Below are positions 59,737 through 64,000 of a stretch of 64,000 bases of DNA, one piece after another; the first letter of the stretch is position 1; each line of letters begins with the position of its first letter. Where the stretch lies: the NCBI RefSeq assembly GCF_900142135.1, contig NZ_FQZU01000010.1:1-64000 (forward strand), written 5' to 3'. A model generated the notes under the pieces. It did not search any database and had not been told where the DNA came from. It saw only the letters and a program-made list of their open reading frames with translations. Position numbers and translations under genes: made by a program. Origin of the DNA: Desulfatibacillum alkenivorans DSM 16219 (lineage in GTDB: Bacteria; Desulfobacterota; Desulfobacteria; Desulfobacterales; Desulfatibacillaceae).

Positions 59737-61495
59737 CTTCCGCCGGAGACGCGATCCCGTACCTCTCCATCTTCCGGTAAATGGTCTTCCGGCTCACGCC
59801 CAACAGCCGGGCCGCCTTGGCCTTGTTCCAGCCGGTTCGTTTGAGGGCGTCGAGGATTTCATTGGGCTCGTCGGCCGCGGGCTGCTTTTTAAGGCGGGGG
59901 CCGGCCAGGGAGTAAGCCTCGGCGATTTCGCCGGGGATGTGCTCCAGGGAGATCATTTTATCCCGGCAAAGCACGGTCGCCCGCTCGATGCTGTGCTCCA
60001 GCTCCCTGACGTTGCCTGGCCAGTGGTAATTCATGAAGGCGTTCATGACCTTGTCGGACACGCCGGGGATGGAGACCTTGAATTTTTTTTCAAACCGGGC
60101 CGTGAAATGGTCCGCCAACAGGGGGATGTCCTCCCTGCGCTCTCGCAAGGGGGGAAGTTTAATTTCCATGACGTTCAGGCGGTAGTACAAATCCTCCCGG
60201 AATTCCCCCAGGCGGACTTTTTCCTTCAGGTCCTGGTTGGTGCAGGCGATGACCCGGACGTCCACCTTGATGGGCTGGACGTCGCCCACCCGTTCGAATT
60301 CCCGTTCCTGGAGCACGCGCAGGAGCTTCAACTGGATGCGGGGGGAGATGTCGCCGATTTCGTCCAGGAGCAGGGTGCCGGTATGGGCCGCCTGGAATCG
60401 CCCCTGGTAATCCCTTATGGCGCCCGTGAAAGCGCCTTTCACGTGGCCGAAAAGCTCGCTTTCCAACAGGTTTTCCGCCAGGGCCGAGCAGTTGACCGAG
60501 ACGAAGGGCTTGAAGGCCCGGCTGCCCGTATGGTGGAGGGCCTTGGCCACCAGTTCCTTGCCAGTGCCGCTTTCCCCGGTGATGAGCACGGTGGTTTCAA
60601 AGTCGGCCAGGTTTTCCAAAAGCTGGTACACGGCCTGCATTTTATGGCTGGCCCCGATGATGTTGTGGAACTGGTTGCGCTCCTGCAACTCCCGCTCCAG
60701 GTCCACCAGGCGGGTGATGTCCCGGATGACCAGCACGGCGCCAAGGAATTCGCCGTCCTGGCTTTCCAGGGGGGCGCTGGACAGGCTGACCTTCTGCTGG
60801 GGCCGTTGCTTATGGTTGCATTCCACCTGGAATTCCCGGATGGCGGTTTTCCGTTTGAGGGTTTCGGCCAGAACGTCCCGGCAGGCCTGGCAGCATTCCG
60901 TAGGGCACATGGCGAAGGGGTTGTCCTTTATATCATTGGTTGCTATGCCGCAAATATTTTCCGCGGCTTTATTGGCGTCGATGACCTTGAGGTCCTGATC
61001 CACGGTGACGATGGCGTCCTTGACGCTGCGGAAAATGGCCTCCAGCCGGGTTTTATGCCTGGCCAGCTCCATTTCAGCCTTGCGGCGGTCCGTCACGTCG
61101 CGCATGATGCAGCGGTAGCCGTCGGGCTCGCCCTCCTTGTTTCGACGGAGGGTGATGGAAATTTCCACAACGCTTTTGGAGCCGTCTTTGCGGGTGATTT
61201 CATAATTAAAGGCTTTTTTGGGCTGGCCGGTGAGGTAGACCTCGTTAAAGACGCGAAAGACCTGTTGCGCATTTTCCTTGTCCAGGTAGCTCTTGTATCC
61301 CATACCCTTCATTTCACGGGGGGGATAGCCAACGATCCGGCAAAGGGCGGGGTTGAAATACTGGGTGTATCCGGCGAGGTCGCATTCCACGTAGCCGTCT
61401 TCAATCTCCAGGAACACGGTCAAAAGAGCGTCCCGCTCCTGGGTGACTTTTTCCAGCAGTTCCAGCGGGTCTTGCGGTTCTTTTTCCTTGGCCAT
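59729..61495 (-). CDS. Sigma-54-dependent activator with two PAS domains
   Basis: A 588-residue enhancer-binding protein. Two PAS domains (about 10-130 and 135-255) precede the AAA+ domain: Walker [15 protein letters not shown], the sigma-54 contact loop [21 protein letters not shown] and [13 protein letters not shown] Fis-type HTH is at the C-terminus ([20 protein letters not shown]). The second PAS has a Cys cluster ([11 protein letters not shown]), perhaps a redox or metal sensor. The adjacent palindromes and sigma-54 promoter make it the likely activator of the beta-oxidation operon. Confidence 0.95.
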   Translation of the reverse strand: MAKEKEPQDPLELLEKVTQERDALLTVFLEIEDGYVECDLAGYTQYFNPALCRIVGYPPREMKGMGYKSYLDKENAQQVFRVFNEVYLTGQPKKAFNYEITRKDGSKSVVEISITLRRNKEGEPDGYRCIMRDVTDRRKAEMELARHKTRLEAIFRSVKDAIVTVDQDLKVIDANKAAENICGIATNDIKDNPFAMCPTECCQACRDVLAETLKRKTAIREFQVECNHKQRPQQKVSLSSAPLESQDGEFLGAVLVIRDITRLVDLERELQERNQFHNIIGASHKMQAVYQLLENLADFETTVLITGESGTGKELVAKALHHTGSRAFKPFVSVNCSALAENLLESELFGHVKGAFTGAIRDYQGRFQAAHTGTLLLDEIGDISPRIQLKLLRVLQEREFERVGDVQPIKVDVRVIACTNQDLKEKVRLGEFREDLYYRLNVMEIKLPPLRERREDIPLLADHFTARFEKKFKVSIPGVSDKVMNAFMNYHWPGNVRELEHSIERATVLCRDKMISLEHIPGEIAEAYSLAGPRLKKQPAADEPNEILDALKRTGWNKAKAARLLGVSRKTIYRKMERYGIASPAEEV

Positions 61496-61512
61496 GGTTT
61501 GTCGCCTTTTAG

Positions 61513-63399
61513 TTAATTTTGCGCTTCTTCCTTTTCTGTGTTTTTCGACTGATGCAGGTGGATCATGATAGCGGACAGCGCCGCCGGGGTGATGCCCTCC
61601 ATGCGGGAGGCCTGCCCGAGAGACACGGGCTTGAGCGCGCCCAGCTTGGCTTTCAGTTCATTGGACAGGCCGTGGACCGCCTGGAAGTCAAAGCCTTCGG
61701 GAATGCGCACTTTTTCCATCTCCCGGAACTTTTCTATCTCGCGCAATTGCTTGGCGATGTATCCTTCGTACTTGATCGCTATTTCCACCTGGCGGGAGAC
61801 CCTGGGGTTGACCGGCTCCGGGGAGGGCGCCAGATTCTCCACGGCGTCGTAGCCCAACTGCACCCGTTTCATCAACCTGTCCAGAGGCGCCGCTTCCTTC
61901 AGGGGCGCGGTTTCCTTCGACTCCAGGTATTGATTCACTTCGGGCAACGGCTTGATGATCGTATTCCTGACCCGGTCCAACTCCGCCTGGATCTGTTTTT
62001 TTCTTTCCTGCAAATCCTTATGCGCGTCATCGTCGATCAGACCCAGGTCGTGGCCGTATTCCATCAGGCGCAGGTCCGTATTATCCTCCCTCAGCATAAG
62101 CCGGTATTCGGCCCGGGAGGTGAACATGCGGTACGGTTCGGAGGTCCCCCGGGTGACAAGGTCGTCCACCATGACGGCCATGTACGCCTCGGACCGGTCC
62201 GGCAGAAAGGGCGGCCTGCCCTGGATTTTACAGGCGGCGTTGATTCCCGCCCACATGCCCTGGGCGGCGGCCTCCTCGTAACCTGATGTTCCGTTGAGCT
62301 GTCCGGCGGCGTAAAGGCCCTTCACCAGTTTTGTTTCCAGGGTGGGCTTCAAGCCCGTGGGATGGAGAAAATCGTATTCAATGGCATAGGCGGGCCGCAT
62401 GATCTCCACCTGCTCCATGCCCGGTATAGAGCGGTACAGTTTGATCTGCACCTCCAAAGGCATGCTGTTGCCCAGGCCGGAAACGTATATCTCCCGGGTG
62501 TGTACGCCCTCGTGCTCCAGGATGATCTGGTGGCTTTCCCGCTCGGGAAATTTGACGATTTTGTCCTCAAAGGAGGGGCAATACCTGGCCGAAACCCCTT
62601 TGACGATTCCTCCGTACAAAGCCGAGCAGCTCAGGTTATCCCGGATGATCCGGTGGGTGCGTTCGTTGGTGCGGCCCATAAAGCTGGACATGGGCGTTAA
62701 GGGGCTGGCTTTCGAAAACAAGGAAAAGGGCCGGGGGGGGGCCTCGCCCGCCTGCTCTTCAAAGCAGGAAAAGTCGATGCTGTCCTTGGCCACTCGGGCG
62801 GGAGTGCCGGTCTTCATGCGGCCCATGGCGAATCCCAATTCCAAAAGATGGGAGGCCAGGCTGTACGAGGCGAATTCTCCGGCCCGGCCGGCTTTCATGG
62901 ACTTGTGGCCTATATGGATGACGCCGGACAGGAAGGTGCCGGTGGCCAGGATGACGGCCTCGGCCTGGTATTCGTATCCAAAATGATCCACCACGCCCGC
63001 GACCCGGTTTCCGTCCAAAACCAATCGGTCGATTTTCGCCTGCTTGAGGTCCAGGTTGGGCTGGTCTTCCACGCACTGCTTCATCATCTGATGATACATG
63101 TGCTTGTCGTTTTGGGTGCGCGTGCTTTGCACCGCCGGGCCTTTCCGGGTGTTCAGGGTGCGGTAGCTGATGGCGGTTTGGTCGGTCACCCGGGCCATGG
63201 ATCCGCCTAAAGCGTCCACTTCCTTGACCAGTTGGCCCTTGCCGGCGCCGCCTATGGACGGGCTGCATGGCATGCCCGCCACCGAATCCAGGTGGATGGT
63301 CGTCAGCAGCGTCTTGCATCCCATGCGGGCGGCTGCCAGGGCGGCCTCGCATCCTGCGTGGCCCGCCCCGATTACTATGATGTCATACCGTTTACACAT
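61513..63399 (-). CDS. mnmG: tRNA uridine 5-carboxymethylaminomethyl modification enzyme MnmG
   Basis: A 628-residue FAD protein that, with MnmE, modifies U34 of several tRNAs. The FAD motif is GAGHAGCEAALAAARMG (about 12-28); SIGGAGKGQLVKEVDALGG, YCPSFEDKI and GTSGYEEAAAQGMWAGINA are the conserved MnmG blocks. Length is standard. It lies 17 bp upstream of the sigma-54 activator gene and may be co-transcribed with it. mnmE is not in the window. Confidence 0.97.
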   Translation of the reverse strand: MCKRYDIIVIGAGHAGCEAALAAARMGCKTLLTTIHLDSVAGMPCSPSIGGAGKGQLVKEVDALGGSMARVTDQTAISYRTLNTRKGPAVQSTRTQNDKHMYHQMMKQCVEDQPNLDLKQAKIDRLVLDGNRVAGVVDHFGYEYQAEAVILATGTFLSGVIHIGHKSMKAGRAGEFASYSLASHLLELGFAMGRMKTGTPARVAKDSIDFSCFEEQAGEAPPRPFSLFSKASPLTPMSSFMGRTNERTHRIIRDNLSCSALYGGIVKGVSARYCPSFEDKIVKFPERESHQIILEHEGVHTREIYVSGLGNSMPLEVQIKLYRSIPGMEQVEIMRPAYAIEYDFLHPTGLKPTLETKLVKGLYAAGQLNGTSGYEEAAAQGMWAGINAACKIQGRPPFLPDRSEAYMAVMVDDLVTRGTSEPYRMFTSRAEYRLMLREDNTDLRLMEYGHDLGLIDDDAHKDLQERKKQIQAELDRVRNTIIKPLPEVNQYLESKETAPLKEAAPLDRLMKRVQLGYDAVENLAPSPEPVNPRVSRQVEIAIKYEGYIAKQLREIEKFREMEKVRIPEGFDFQAVHGLSNELKAKLGALKPVSLGQASRMEGITPAALSAIMIHLHQSKNTEKEEAQN

Positions 63400-63450
63400 A
63401 TTGCTTGACCGTGTATAAGCCTAATGGCGTTACAAAATTTTAATTATACC

Positions 63451-64000
63451 ATGCAGACGGCCATGAACGAAAAACCTTATAAGGATCTTGCCGGCTTCCT
63501 CCGGTCCCATTTTGGATGCAGGGTGCAGAAAATCACCCTGGACGCCGGGCTTTCGTGCCCCAATCGGGACGGAACCCTGGGCCGGGGAGGATGCATATAC
63601 TGCAATGAAAGAGGATCGGGCACCGGCGCCGCTCTTCAAGGCCTATCCATAACCCAACAGCTTGAACGCGGCAAGGAAACTTTGGGAAGGCGCTATAAGG
63701 CCAAGAAGTTTCTGGCCTATTTCCAGGCCCATACCAACACCTACGCCCCGGTGGAGAGGCTGCAGGCGTTGTATCGCGAGGCCCTGGCGGTTCCCGGCGT
63801 GGTTGGGTTGTGCATCGGAACCCGGCCTGACTGCGTGGACGAAAAAATCCTGGCGCTTTTGGAGGACCTGGCCGCGGAAGCCATGATTTGGGCCGAGTAC
63901 GGGCTGCAATCCCGCCACGACAAGACCCTCGACCTCATCAACCGGGGGCACGATGCGGCCTGCTTTGAAAAAACCGTCGTGGCCACCGCCGGACGAAACA
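63451..64000 (+). CDS. Radical SAM protein, TIGR01212/YhcC family (3' end outside window)
   Basis: The frame is open to the last base, so the gene is cut by the window edge; 183 codons are visible. The radical SAM [4Fe-4S] cysteines are Cys36, Cys48 and Cys51 (LSCPNRDGTLGRGGCIYCN), in the C-x11-C-x2-C spacing of TIGR01212/YhcC proteins; FLAYFQAHTNTYAP, GLCIGTRPDCV and WAEYGLQSRHDKTL follow. The reaction is unknown for this family. ATG at 63451 is used; 63424 and 63463 are in-frame alternatives, and no start has a clear ribosome binding site. It is divergent from mnmG. Confidence 0.88.
   Translation, partial: MQTAMNEKPYKDLAGFLRSHFGCRVQKITLDAGLSCPNRDGTLGRGGCIYCNERGSGTGAALQGLSITQQLERGKETLGRRYKAKKFLAYFQAHTNTYAPVERLQALYREALAVPGVVGLCIGTRPDCVDEKILALLEDLAAEAMIWAEYGLQSRHDKTLDLINRGHDAACFEKTVVATAGRN

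Noticed and set aside
59390-61516. A 708-codon plus-strand open frame over the sigma-54 activator gene
   Set aside because: It runs against an intact PAS-AAA+-Fis protein and crosses the enhancer sites; no family similarity was recognised.
1-64000. tRNA, rRNA or CRISPR features
   Set aside because: No T-loop/anticodon patterns, rRNA core sequences or regularly spaced direct repeats were noticed; a tRNAscan-SE and Infernal run would be decisive.

Overview
The window looks like a piece of a mesophilic sulfate-reducing Desulfobacterota chromosome (Desulfobacterales, Desulfatibacillum-like). That is an inference from gene content: LutABC-type LUD/Fe-S proteins, corrinoid methyltransferases of the one-carbon pathway, HdrB/HdrC-like subunits, a complete beta-oxidation set, NifU/NifS, many PAS sensors, and an EF-G of the mitochondrial/spd-EFG1 type seen in delta-proteobacteria. 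No rRNA, tRNA, CRISPR array, prophage or complete classical insertion sequence was seen.

Layout. 1-2125: a low-GC accessory patch. Two near-identical 49-bp REP-type repeats flank a frame-split UPF0489-like gene and a RAYT (REP-associated tyrosine transposase); a third REP core lies inside the RAYT gene. 2182-10503 (all minus): corrinoid protein, UroD-type methyltransferase, pterin methyltransferase and LutA/B/C-like proteins in one apparent operon behind a TetR-type operator. Upstream lie an odd Y1-transposase/HTH/TetR fusion and an Fe-S/LuxR fusion regulator. 10963-13871: EF-G and an overlapping P-loop ATPase. 13909-21961: an MFS exporter, then marR with an RND tripartite efflux operon. 22040-22257: a composite inverted REP element. 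22290-25982: a Cache-domain exported protein, an FMN riboswitch with ribB, and an EAL protein behind paired AGGATATCCT palindromes.

25979-32987 (minus): hisI, hisG, an aminotransferase, engB, era, an ATP-grasp enzyme, a UXS-like epimerase without its catalytic tyrosine, and folD. 33306-39347 (minus): a four-gene signalling operon (binding protein, Cache kinase, CheY-like regulator, REC-PAS-kinase-REC hybrid). 39517-43824: DUF362, PIN-PhoH, DUF1643 and metallophosphoesterase genes. 43934-49291 (minus): nifU-nifS-cysE-cysK-hdrC-hdrB, with a promoter and a palindromic operator. 49503-52429 (plus): an XRE/two-CW protein with a MOSC protein, then an LHH-nuclease toxin with a SUKH immunity protein.

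52456-59539 (minus): thiolase, 3-hydroxyacyl-CoA dehydrogenase, crotonase, acyl-CoA dehydrogenase, patatin and acyl-ACP thioesterase, led by a CxxC-less thioredoxin-fold protein. A -24/-12 promoter and two palindromic enhancer-like sites precede this cluster, and the adjacent gene encodes a PAS/sigma-54 activator, so a complete sigma-54 control unit for fatty-acyl-CoA oxidation can be read from the DNA. mnmG and the 5' part of a radical SAM gene end the window.

Most genes are 54-60% GC by eye. The exceptions (the UPF0489 patch and the DUF1643 gene) are AT-richer and look acquired. The best candidates for undescribed biology are the Y1-Tnp/HTH/TetR fusion next to the methyltransferase-Lut operon, the REP/RAYT unit, the toxin-immunity pair, and the sigma-54 beta-oxidation switch.
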